A DNA stretch of 64,000 bases, taken from the NCBI GenBank assembly GCA_036310845.1, contig JAXJRB010000105.1, positions 1 to 64,000 on the forward strand, given 5' to 3'. Positions 8,945 through 16,733 of the stretch are shown here, piece after piece; within the stretch, counting starts at the first letter, position 1, and every line of letters begins with the position of its first letter. The position numbers were made by a program, and so were the translations under genes. Origin of the DNA: COE1 sp036310845 (GTDB taxonomy: Bacteria > Bacillota > Clostridia > Lachnospirales > Lachnospiraceae). Below the pieces are notes generated by a model. The model was not told where the DNA came from and made no database searches. It saw only the letters and a program-made list of their open reading frames with translations.

Positions 8945-9742
8945 TTAAAAAACCTCCCGTGATACTAATTCTTTAACAACTTTTCTTACCGCACTTGCAG
9001 CCTGATGCTGAGGCTGTAAGACAACAATTGGCAAATGACTTAGGGAAGTGTCTTTCATTGCAACAGAGCCAGGAATAGGTGTTTCAATCAAAATATCTCT
9101 AAATTCTTCTTCGGACAAATAATAATCCTGAAGGTCTTTTGCAAGATTAATTCTTTTATCAAAATTGTTTATGATCAATGCTTTTATATTATTCTCAATA
9201 CCTAAATCTTCAATGTTTTCTTCCCAAAGGAAAGAAAATAATTCTGCTCCTTGAATAGCATTTAAAGAAACATCCGATACCAAAATAATGGAATCTACAA
9301 AATAGAAAATGTTTTGGTTTACAACGCCTAAATTTGGATTTGTATCAAAAATAATATGTGTATATTGAGAGAAAAAGTCACTATTTTTAGAGAAATAGTT
9401 AGCTAAAAGCTTTTCTCTTCCTGCAATACTAACTAGTTGCATTTCTGTTTTAATTAAAAGGATATTAGATGGAATTATGTCAACATTAGGCAATTCATCA
9501 ATAGCACCCTTCACAATAAGCTCAGATGGATCAATTTTCTTGTTTTCAAATATTGTACGTATGTTGTTTCTGGTCATATCAGAGCAATCAATACCGATGT
9601 CATTAGTCAGGTTACACTGAGGATCACCATCTACTAATAAAATCTTATTATTTGGATCCAAAGCCAGTGCTCCTGCCAAATTGAAGCAAGTTGTCGTCTT
9701 CCCAGTTCCACCCTTTAATGTTCCAAAAGCAATTGTTTTCAT
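8945..9742 (-). CDS. parA: ParA-family partition ATPase
   Basis: A 265-residue ParA/MinD-type ATPase with the deviant Walker A KGGTGKTT at residues 10-17 (signature Lys10), Walker A' VDGDPQCN and Walker B HIIFDTNP. It lacks the N-terminal HTH of type Ia ParA, so it is a short, Soj/ParF-like form that would leave repression and DNA specificity to its partner. The ATG at 9742 begins the canonical MKTIAFGTLKGG; a frame extending to 9808 has no family similarity. It likely acts on the nucleoid to segregate DNA carrying the partner's binding sites. It is translationally coupled to the RHH gene. Confidence 0.92.
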   Translation of the reverse strand: MKTIAFGTLKGGTGKTTTCFNLAGALALDPNNKILLVDGDPQCNLTNDIGIDCSDMTRNNIRTIFENKKIDPSELIVKGAIDELPNVDIIPSNILLIKTEMQLVSIAGREKLLANYFSKNSDFFSQYTHIIFDTNPNLGVVNQNIFYFVDSIILVSDVSLNAIQGAELFSFLWEENIEDLGIENNIKALIINNFDKRINLAKDLQDYYLSEEEFRDILIETPIPGSVAMKDTSLSHLPIVVLQPQHQAASAVRKVVKELVSREVF

Positions 9743-9809
9743 AAATCTACTACCCTTCTTACTTGTTTTAAGTTCATTATATCGATAACACGTGAAAACG
9801 TATATCATA

Positions 9810-11270
9810 TTATGCGTTTTAATAGTAACAATATAACATAAATTATATCCTATATCAAGTATCTTATTACATTTTATGTCTACTAATATATCTTACAACG
9901 GATTACATAATATATTTAATGTTGTATCACATACAATACTACAACTTCCCATCAATATGTACATGTGTAATAAAATCTGTATCACACATACACTATGTAA
10001 TACAATAGTGAACACATAATGAAATGTATTACAAAACACAATAGCAAACATACGTCAAAGTGCATTATATAACACACGTGCAAAACATAACAACAGCACG
10101 ATACTTGTTTTAACACAAAGTAACAGCTGTTCTACATCACTACCACCAACTGTAAGTGTAATAGACATTTTAATAATAACGCTAATTTACATTACATGTT
10201 TAATAGTATCACAATTGGTATCATAATGCAACTTATAAACTATAAAACGTATGCTACATTGTAACAGTACTAATATTACTCTTATTATTTAATAATGATA
10301 TTACACATATTATTATAATGAATAATTTATAACTCACACAAACATAACAACTGTATGTATATGTGAATTGGTATTATAAATACTATTTCGCCTATCATTA
10401 CCATTTATAACAATATTAGAAATGATAATGATGTTATAAATGGTAATAACATAACAATGTGTAATACAACTACCAATACCAATATATAGTGTAATACATA
10501 ATGCAATAACGGTACAACACATAATTGTGTTACGAAATATAATACTCTTAGTAATATAATGAAAATGCATTTGCAGATATATAATATCCTTAAGCTAAAA
10601 AACATATATTGCATGCTATAATACAACGTGTATTACATAATACATGTTGTATTATGACTATTGAAACTTATTGGATATATGGCTTAAAAAAAGGAATAAT
10701 TAGTAATAAAATACAAAAGACATAACAAAATATAACAGCTAATGTATTTAATAATAAGTTATAACATATATAATATAATACATAAAAAATGTTGAAAATT
10801 CAAGCATTTATTGTTATAATAATTACATTACAATAATATTATTTATAAAGAGTAATTTTGATATAGAACAAATATTACATTTATCTATTACGTAATATAT
10901 AATACGTTATGTAATATATTCTTTTCTGCATTACATAGTGAGCCATTGTACGATTCGTTTTTGTAAATAGTATTTAATACAAAAGAATACTATGACTAAT
11001 ACAGAGTGTATTACATAGTGTATTACGAAAAGTAATTTATCTAATACTATGCAATACTATATAGTAGTGTTATTGGCAGACACATATATAATAATACTTG
11101 TAATGTCTTATATAAGATAATAATAAATACATTAATATGTGTATGTGTAATAGTAATGTATAGTAAAATAGAGAATGGCATATAGCTTATATTATACTAT
11201 GTATTATATCACACAATACTTGATGAATTATATGTGTATTGTAGTATGAATACATTTAATAATATAAAAA
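9810..11270. other. Very AT-rich gene-free block with recurrent GTAATAC sites (candidate centromere/origin DNA)
   Basis: About 1.46 kb upstream of parA with no supportable gene. The heptamer GTAATAC, in either orientation, occurs at 9997, 10026, 10461, 10491, 10630, 11008 and 11020, usually as TGTAATACA or its complement, with many one-base variants (GTATCAC, GTAATAT). The last exact pair is 12 bp apart. A sequence this AT-poor in G and C should rarely contain the heptamer by chance. The position next to parA suggests a partition centromere or an unwinding element; this is inference. Confidence 0.5.
10620..10653. repeat. 34-bp near-perfect palindrome in the AT-rich block
   Basis: Arms AATACAACGTGTATTA (10620-10635) and its complement at 10638-10653 match at 15 of 16 positions around a 2-bp centre. 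It contains one exact GTATTAC and its mirrored variant. This is the most symmetrical site in the block and a candidate high-affinity protein site or cruciform. Confidence 0.7.
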
Positions 11271-11271
11271 A

Positions 11272-11323
11272 GTGTTTGCTGCTGAGCAAACACAAGCAAG
11301 AATTTCTTACGAAATTCTTGCTT
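11272..11323. repeat. Two adjacent perfect stem-loops
   Basis: GTGTTTGCT-GCTG-AGCAAACAC (11272-11293, 9-bp stem) is followed without a gap by a 13-bp perfect stem, AAGCAAGAATTTC (11294-11306 with 11311-11323), loop TTAC. They lie beyond the terminator of the XRE gene. Neither is followed by a strong T-run, so they are not obvious terminators; a structured RNA or protein/nick site is possible. Confidence 0.6.
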
Positions 11324-11354
11324 AACTACCACTACGTAACAGCAATTTCCTAAC

Positions 11355-11384
11355 GAATAAAAAAACCCATCTAAAGATGGGTTT
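11355..11384 (-). terminator. Intrinsic terminator of the XRE gene
   Basis: Stem AAACCCATCT/AGATGGGTTT (11363-11384) followed on the minus strand by a T-rich run (complement of 11355-11362). It lies 3 bp beyond the stop codon of the gene at 11388. Confidence 0.85.
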
Positions 11385-11387
11385 ATC

Positions 11388-12197
11388 TTAATCAGATAAT
11401 GGAGTTGTATAAGCAAGCCATAAATCAAAATAAGAATCAAAAGATAAAATAGATTTTCCTTTTACGCCTAGTCCATCAGGAGTTCTTGTATACCAACCGT
11501 TAAGAGCTTGCATTTTGGGATCGGGAGAATTGATACAAACCCACATTTTGTCGCGGTAGTTGCGAATTTGTGTTTCTGGAATGACATACCTATTATATAC
11601 TTGCTTGAAATATACGTGACAAGGAGGAAAAATAGAAAATGTAGCATTTTGTTGACGAATATCATGTACAGAGTGTGTTATTCCAGATGAATCAATTAAT
11701 TCGTAGTATGTTGTTAATAACATCCAACCATTATAAGAATCACTTGAGATCCAGATTGGTTCACCCATGTGTTGCGCAAGTTCCTGAGGGAGAATTTCAA
11801 TATTTTTTATTTGTGATTGTGTAGAGATAAATTCAATAGCAGTTCTTTTTGGGTCGTCAGAAAGACCTTTTAAATAGTCAATGGAAACATGAAAAAGTTT
11901 TGATAGAGCTTCTATTTTTTCAGGAGAAGGAATCTTTGCCAGAGAAGAATTTTTGTGTTCCCAGCTGGCAATTGTAGAGGTTGGAATTTTGTTAGCTTGT
12001 CCTAAAGTTTCAGCTAATTTTTTTCCTAATTCTGATTGTGACCATCCTTTGGCTGTGCGCAATGCTCTTAGCCGTGTATTTAATTTGTAACCAATAAACT
12101 GATCGGTTTGAGAAAAATAATTATGATTTTTTGCGTTACTTAATTTTGCTAGTGGATCACCTTTGCGGATTTGTTGTGTATGATTTTTTTGTTCCAT
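11388..12197 (-). CDS. XRE-type DNA-binding protein with unassigned C-terminal domain
   Basis: A 269-residue protein. An XRE helix-turn-helix is at about residues 40-112 (LRALRTAKGWSQSELGKKLAE, then IPTSTIASWEHKNSS and FHVSIDYLKGLSDDP), followed by a roughly 150-residue C-terminal domain rich in Trp and Tyr (PIWISSDSYNGWMLLTTYYELID; GWYTRTPDGLGVKGKS) that I cannot assign. GGAGG sits 9 nt before the ATG. It is the only other DNA-binding gene inside the iteron/par region, so it may be a copy-control or initiator-type regulator, but nothing in it matches a known Rep fold. Confidence 0.65.
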   Translation of the reverse strand: MEQKNHTQQIRKGDPLAKLSNAKNHNYFSQTDQFIGYKLNTRLRALRTAKGWSQSELGKKLAETLGQANKIPTSTIASWEHKNSSLAKIPSPEKIEALSKLFHVSIDYLKGLSDDPKRTAIEFISTQSQIKNIEILPQELAQHMGEPIWISSDSYNGWMLLTTYYELIDSSGITHSVHDIRQQNATFSIFPPCHVYFKQVYNRYVIPETQIRNYRDKMWVCINSPDPKMQALNGWYTRTPDGLGVKGKSILSFDSYFDLWLAYTTPLSD

Positions 12198-12395
12198 GTA
12201 TTTCTACCTCCATGAATTTATTATTAAAGAGAAATGATGTAAAGTCAATACAATTCTACTAAAAAGGGAACGTGATAATAAAAACAGAGTAATTAACATA
12301 ATAAATAGAAATAATTTATGTCGCTATTCTATAAGATTTATGAAGGAAATATGTCATAATTAACATAAAAAAATTTCATAACATAAAAAAATGAA

Positions 12396-12414
12396 GGTAT
12401 AAAAAAATCACTGT
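12396..12414 (-). repeat. Inverted iteron copy
   Basis: GGTATAAAAAAATCACTGT is the reverse complement of the ACAGTGATTTTTTTATACC variant of the iteron. It lies in the 900-bp gene-free stretch upstream of the XRE gene and faces the main array. Confidence 0.5.
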
Positions 12415-12639
12415 TAATAATATTGCTACACATTATAGAGTAAGTAAGTCAATATGTTGTCTAAAACTCTGCAAAATAAAGTAAATGATGTTGAAAAATA
12501 TCATATTCTAATGACTCAAATTGTCAATAAATCAATAGAATAGAAAAGAAATAAAAGGAATATATAGAAAATAGAAATTGACTATTTGAGTTAAAATTAA
12601 AAAACAACAAAAAGTAGAGAAAGAATAATATTTTTTTAA

Positions 12640-12658
12640 GATATGAAAAAATAACGGT
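12640..12658 (-). repeat. Inverted iteron copy, exact consensus
   Basis: GATATGAAAAAATAACGGT is the exact reverse complement of the consensus ACCGTTATTTTTTCATATC found at 6840-7782. It shows that iterons flank the parA/RHH/XRE block on both sides in opposite orientation. The rest of 12198-13111 is AT-rich and holds no credible gene. Confidence 0.75.
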
Positions 12659-12953
12659 TGATAGAAGTGACAACAACTTCGGATAAAGAAACAGAAGGTT
12701 AGAGTAAATTAAATGTGAGCTTATATAAAATCTGTACAAGCAACATATTAATTGAGAATATTTGTTCACAAAATGGAAGTGAATAATTTGTGATTTGACA
12801 AAAGAAAAAGATTTGTAATCTATTTGTGGTATGTGCAGTTAGGTAACGATATGGGAACAAGAATGATTTAGTGAAAAAATTATGAACAGAAAAAGCAGGA
12901 GTACGAAAAAAAGGATGCGAAATTCTAGAAAAGTAATTTGTAAATAGTGAAAA

Positions 12954-13000
12954 AGAAGAGACTGTGAAAAAATGATTTTTCATTTTTCACAGTCTCTTCT
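12954..13000. terminator. 18-bp perfect stem-loop, probable bidirectional terminator
   Basis: AGAAGAGACTGTGAAAAA (12954-12971) pairs perfectly with 12983-13000 around an 11-nt loop. The plus strand continues with TTTTGTG. It lies about 110 bp beyond the stop codon of the flavin reductase gene. Confidence 0.6.
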
Positions 13001-13111
13001 TTTGTGTATAATGATTTCATAAGAAATTATTGTATCGTAGTGATTTGATTAGAGAAGTCACTTCGTAATTGATATATTTTTGAAGATTATATATCAATAA
13101 TTTGGGAATAG

Positions 13112-13618
13112 TTATCTTGCAAGAACTTCTATGATTTCTGCAACGTACATAGTATGCATATTACCATCCGCATACCATTTATCCTTTATGTCAGGAGAAA
13201 GAAAGGAATCTTCGGTAATGCGGGTTGCTGATAGCTTTTGACAAAGAAATACAAGATTACCTTCATCAATATATGGGATTCCGTGTTTTCTTCCAACAGA
13301 AAGTCCGGCATTAGCTATTTTTTCTTCTGTTCTTCCAGAATGGCTTCCACAATAATTCATTTCTTTACGGTATTTTTCATCTAAAAATGTAAGCGAGAAG
13401 AAGTCACCGCGGTCAATTAATTCTTTTGTATAGCGGGAGTCACGGATAAAGACATAAACGACATCTTTTCCCCATAAAACACCCATTCCACCCCAACTGA
13501 TGGTCATAGTATTTGTGTTTTGTTTGGAACCGGCTGTGACGAGCGCCCATTCCTTTCCGAGTTTTATAAACGGGTTACAATCTAACATTTCAATTGGAAA
13601 AGATTGAAAATCATGCAT
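13112..13618 (-). CDS. Flavin reductase-like FMN-binding protein
   Basis: A 168-residue flavoredoxin/flavin-reductase split-barrel protein (PFIKLGKEWALVTAG, TMTISWGGMGVLWGKDVVYVFIRDSRYT, DFFSLTFLDEKYRKEM). Such proteins bind FMN and pass electrons from NAD(P)H or ferredoxin. The ATG at 13618 is chosen because AAAGGAA precedes it by 9 nt; a GTG three codons earlier lies on that site. It is 33 bp downstream of a TetR-family gene on the same strand, which probably controls it. Confidence 0.85.
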   Translation of the reverse strand: MHDFQSFPIEMLDCNPFIKLGKEWALVTAGSKQNTNTMTISWGGMGVLWGKDVVYVFIRDSRYTKELIDRGDFFSLTFLDEKYRKEMNYCGSHSGRTEEKIANAGLSVGRKHGIPYIDEGNLVFLCQKLSATRITEDSFLSPDIKDKWYADGNMHTMYVAEIIEVLAR

Positions 13619-13651
13619 ATTGTGCACTTCCTTTCTAAAGATATATTTATA

Positions 13652-14215
13652 TTATTCATTATATAACTTTTTTGAAATTTGTCTAATTAAAGAAGCAATC
13701 TCAGCAGGAGATTCGGGACAATTGTTAATAATCCAGCGTTTAATCATACAATATGAACCATCTAGTACAAAAAGTTGTGTATGTGAGAAATTAGAAAATG
13801 ATAAAGTAGAATTAAAATCAAGCGTAGAACGTTCTAGTACACTTGGAATGCTCATGAGCTTGTTCTCAAACTCAGGATCAATATTATATTGCATCAAAAT
13901 CTGACATAAATCAATGTTATCTCTCATATAGGTGAGTACCTTGGTAAGCTGAGCATCTTTATCGCAATCATTATCAGAAGAAGTATGTTCAGATAAAATA
14001 TCTTCTATATTGGCAAATAAATCATCTTCAATATCTCTTAATAAAGCATATTGAGAATTGTAATGCTTATAAAAAGTAGAACGATTTATATCTGCATTCA
14101 GGCATAAAGTTCGAATAGATATTTTTTGAATGTTTTCCGCCTTTAGTAATTCGATAAGGCTTTTCTTTAATAAACGTTTAGTCATTTCGACTCTGCGATC
14201 TTGCTTTTGTCTCAT
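13652..14215 (-). CDS. TetR/AcrR-family transcriptional regulator
   Basis: A 187-residue protein with a typical N-terminal TetR helix-turn-helix (MTKRLLKKSLIELLKAENIQ, then ISIRTLCLNADINRSTFYKHY) and a helical ligand/dimer domain. GGAGAG precedes the ATG at 14215. It is followed on the same strand by the flavin reductase gene, so it is likely an autoregulated two-gene operon responding to a redox-active or xenobiotic ligand. Upstream, 14216-14820 holds no credible gene. Confidence 0.85.
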   Translation of the reverse strand: MRQKQDRRVEMTKRLLKKSLIELLKAENIQKISIRTLCLNADINRSTFYKHYNSQYALLRDIEDDLFANIEDILSEHTSSDNDCDKDAQLTKVLTYMRDNIDLCQILMQYNIDPEFENKLMSIPSVLERSTLDFNSTLSFSNFSHTQLFVLDGSYCMIKRWIINNCPESPAEIASLIRQISKKLYNE

Positions 14216-14820
14216 AGTAACTCTCCAAATTAATAGTATGTAAATGTATATAGTGATGATTTTACATGATTTTTCACAAAAAGTAAACATAATTGTGTTT
14301 TAAATATCATTATGAAATTTTAAGGCTTACTGTCTATACAATATATAGTTTTTCACACTAAGTGTATAAGGAAGAAGGAAAGAGAAAATTGTCGCAATCG
14401 ATAATACATATAGTAGAAAATAGCACAAAAAGTAATTTAATATATCTTATTATCTAGCATAATAAATGTATTAATAAGAGTAATACATCGAAGCAGTAAG
14501 GAGATACATAGAATAGTATAATGTAGGGTTACTAATCAGCAGGAATACACATTTAATAATGATTCCGTGATAAAATGTAATATGGCAAAAATATCATTGT
14601 CGAAAGTCATTTTAAATGATTATTGCATGGCATCATTGATGCATATAACTACAAAGGTGCAGAAGATACTGTATACAGGTAGTATCCCGCGACGTATTTT
14701 TATGCACAAATTGTTGTTGAAACAAGGTACGAGTAACCGAAACGTACTTAAAAATTATAATATAGAAATACGGATATAATAGAGTATTTTTGTAAAAAAA
14801 CTGTTATAATGAATAATTGT

Positions 14821-14969
14821 AACTGTTCAGGTAGGTCGAAGTATTTTTTGCTGAGACCGTAAAAACATGATGCAATAAGCAAAAATCCCATTGCTGAAAA
14901 CGATTTCTAGCGGATTATTGTAAGACATCGAAGATGTCTCTTAATTATGTGAAGGTACTGAATAACTAC
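14821..14969. repeat. Right copy of the inverted boundary repeat
   Basis: The reverse complement matches 6466-6620: strong over 14879-14969 (AGACATCGAAGATGTCT hairpin, GAAGGTACTGAATAACTAC) and weaker to 14821 (AACTGTTCAGGTAGG). It lies 54 bp before the ThrE gene start. With the left copy it delimits about 8.5 kb containing the iterons, parA, the RHH gene, the XRE gene and the TetR/flavin reductase pair. Confidence 0.7.
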
Positions 14970-15022
14970 GAATAATTGAAAAAAGAAAATGAATCAGAAT
15001 CGATTTGGTATTAGAGGTAAAT

Positions 15023-15793
15023 ATGAATACGAAGCATGAAATAAGTGAATTAAATGAATTGTTGCATGAATTATTAAATATAGGTGAGATGATGTTAATA
15101 GCAGGTGGAGAAATAAAGAGGGTTGAAGATACATTAATCAGGATGGGATTAGCGTATGGAGCCGAAAGGATGAATGTATTTGTAATAACATCTAGTATTG
15201 TTGTTACGATGGTATTTTCAGATGGAACAGAGTTAACACAGACTAGAAGAATCATGGATGAGTCGGGAACAGATTTTAAGAGGCTGGAAGCATTGAATGG
15301 ATTGAGTCGTACTTTTTGTAGGACAACCATGACAGTGGATGAGTTGAAGAATAGAATTGCTTATTTGGATGAAACACCTCCACAGTGGCAAAGTTGGGTA
15401 GGAAGTGCTATAGGGGCATGTAGTTTTGCTTTGTTTTTTGATGGTGCAATAAAAGATGGCATATTTGCTGCTGTTTTTGGAGTTTTAATCTGTTTTTTGA
15501 AAAAAAAGTTAAAGCCAATTTGTCCCAATAATGTAGTATTTAATTTATTGTGTTCGTTTATTACAGGTGTGGCAATTTGCTTTAGCGCAAGGCTTTTTAC
15601 ATTTTTACATGCAGACAAGATTATGATGGGTGATATTATGTTATTGATTCCTGGAATCGCAATGACAAATTCTATTCGTGATGTATTGGTGGGGGATACA
15701 ATAGCAGGTGTCATGAAATTTGTTGAAAGCTTGTTATGGGCAGGTGCAATTGCATGTGGTTTTATGCTTGCAATTCAATTAATAGGAGGCTGA
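15023..15793 (+). CDS. Threonine/serine exporter, large subunit (ThrE N-terminal half)
   Basis: A 256-residue protein of the ThrE/DUF1212 family. A soluble N-terminal part (IGEMMLIAGGEIKRVEDTLIRMG; YGAERMNVFVITSSIVVTM) precedes five hydrophobic segments from about residue 120. In Corynebacterium ThrE both halves are one protein; in many Firmicutes they are split, and the second half follows here. The ATG at 15023 has GAGG 6 nt upstream. The start of the next gene is 1 nt beyond this stop codon. Confidence 0.85.
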   Translation: MNTKHEISELNELLHELLNIGEMMLIAGGEIKRVEDTLIRMGLAYGAERMNVFVITSSIVVTMVFSDGTELTQTRRIMDESGTDFKRLEALNGLSRTFCRTTMTVDELKNRIAYLDETPPQWQSWVGSAIGACSFALFFDGAIKDGIFAAVFGVLICFLKKKLKPICPNNVVFNLLCSFITGVAICFSARLFTFLHADKIMMGDIMLLIPGIAMTNSIRDVLVGDTIAGVMKFVESLLWAGAIACGFMLAIQLIGG

Positions 15794-15794
15794 A

Positions 15795-16241
15795 ATGGAA
15801 AAAATAGTACTTCAATTATTAATGGCATGGGTAGGAGCTGTTAGCTTCTGCTTTATGTTTAATCTTAGAAAAAGGCTTATACCGATTGCTTCGGTTGGAA
15901 GTGTGCTTTGCTGGGGTATATATTTGTTGGGGGCGCATTATTATAATGGAGAGTTTATTCCATGTTTACTGGCATCAGCAGTTGCTGCCTTTTATGCAGA
16001 GATATTAGCAAGAATAAAAAAGGCACCAGCTACGTTATTTCTTATAACTGGCGTTTTACCTGTAATACCAGGAAGTAAGTTGTATTATACCATGAGTAGT
16101 GTTGTTCATAAGGATTGGCAGCTAACAAAAAAATGCGGCATGCAGACAATAGAATCAGCGATAGCAATAGCTATTGGAATTAGTCTGATATGGGCTTTTA
16201 GTGTCATGATAAGAAATATTAAGAATGATATTGACTTATAG
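15795..16241 (+). CDS. Threonine/serine exporter, small subunit (ThrE C-terminal half)
   Basis: A 148-residue membrane protein (DUF3815/ThrE_2) with four to five hydrophobic segments and the family signature FLITGVLPVIPGSKLYYTM. Its AGGAGG site overlaps the end of the upstream subunit, so the pair is translationally coupled and should form one amino-acid exporter. Confidence 0.85.
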   Translation: MEKIVLQLLMAWVGAVSFCFMFNLRKRLIPIASVGSVLCWGIYLLGAHYYNGEFIPCLLASAVAAFYAEILARIKKAPATLFLITGVLPVIPGSKLYYTMSSVVHKDWQLTKKCGMQTIESAIAIAIGISLIWAFSVMIRNIKNDIDL

Positions 16242-16248
16242 AAAATAG

Positions 16249-16302
16249 TATGAAAAATAAATTTTTCATACGCAACTTTGTGCCTGTGGCCCAAAGTTTG
16301 CG
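16249..16302. repeat. Double-hairpin element, copy 1
   Basis: TATGAAAAAT-AA-ATTTTTCATA is followed by CGCAACTTTG...CAAAGTTTGCG with the loop TGCCTGTGGCC. A diverged copy with compensating changes is at 16651-16710. It directly follows the exporter gene and may act as its terminator. Confidence 0.55.
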
Positions 16303-16460
16303 GAATTGGAAAGGTATGGTTATTAGTGTGTTATTTTTAACTCAATCCAATAAAAGTCTTTTTTATTGGTTAGGAAAGTGCCGGAACGAAATCTTTAATA
16401 GGTATGATAGAATGACGGTTAAGATATATGTTTTAATGATGCGCACGCAAAAGAATGGTA

Positions 16461-16514
16461 TTATGTCGCCAAAATGCGACGCTTTTGCGGTGTGAGAATG
16501 TGTCATGCACATTC
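16461..16514. repeat. REP-like palindromic element, copy B
   Basis: Inverted relative to the copy at 722-776. It contains TATGTCGCC, GCGACGC and the hairpin GAATGTG-TCAT-GCACATTC. The whole 16242-16733 stretch holds repeats only and no credible gene. Confidence 0.5.
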
Positions 16515-16650
16515 GTTATTCTGTATGATTTGTTAGGTATAGATATTTCCTATGACAAATAAAAGATTATAGGTATTATACAGATTTGAAATAATATGTT
16601 AATTTTAATCCATACAATACATATAGGAATAGTTAGTAATGAAAAAAAAT

Positions 16651-16710
16651 AGTGTGAAAGAAAAATTTTTCACGCACGAATTTGTGCCTGTGGCCTAAAG
16701 TTCGCAGGTT
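16651..16710. repeat. Double-hairpin element, copy 2, in the metY leader
   Basis: GTGTGAAA...TTTTTCACGCAC is followed by CGAATTTGTGCCTGTGGCC and TAAAGTTCG. It ends about 25 bp before the metY start and resembles 16249-16302 with paired substitutions in the first stem (TATGAAA/TTTCATA versus GTGTGAAA/TTTCACGC). It replaces the SAM riboswitch often found ahead of such genes; I see no S-box pattern here. Confidence 0.5.
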
Positions 16711-16733
16711 AAGGAAAGGGCAAGGTTATTAAT

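Noticed and set aside
10334..10626. Minus-strand frames of 73 and 78 codons in the AT-rich block
   Set aside because: Composition is dominated by Ile/Val/Cys from AT-rich repeats, there is no RBS, and the two frames overlap each other.
14567..14779. 70-codon plus-strand frame
   Set aside because: No RBS, no recognisable motif, and atypical composition in an otherwise non-coding interval.
16250..16495. 81-codon plus-strand frame
   Set aside because: It runs through two structured repeat elements and has no family similarity.
16515..16733. SAM (S-box) riboswitch ahead of metY
   Set aside because: The conserved S-box core and kink-turn pattern are not visible; the leader holds a dispersed double-hairpin repeat instead.
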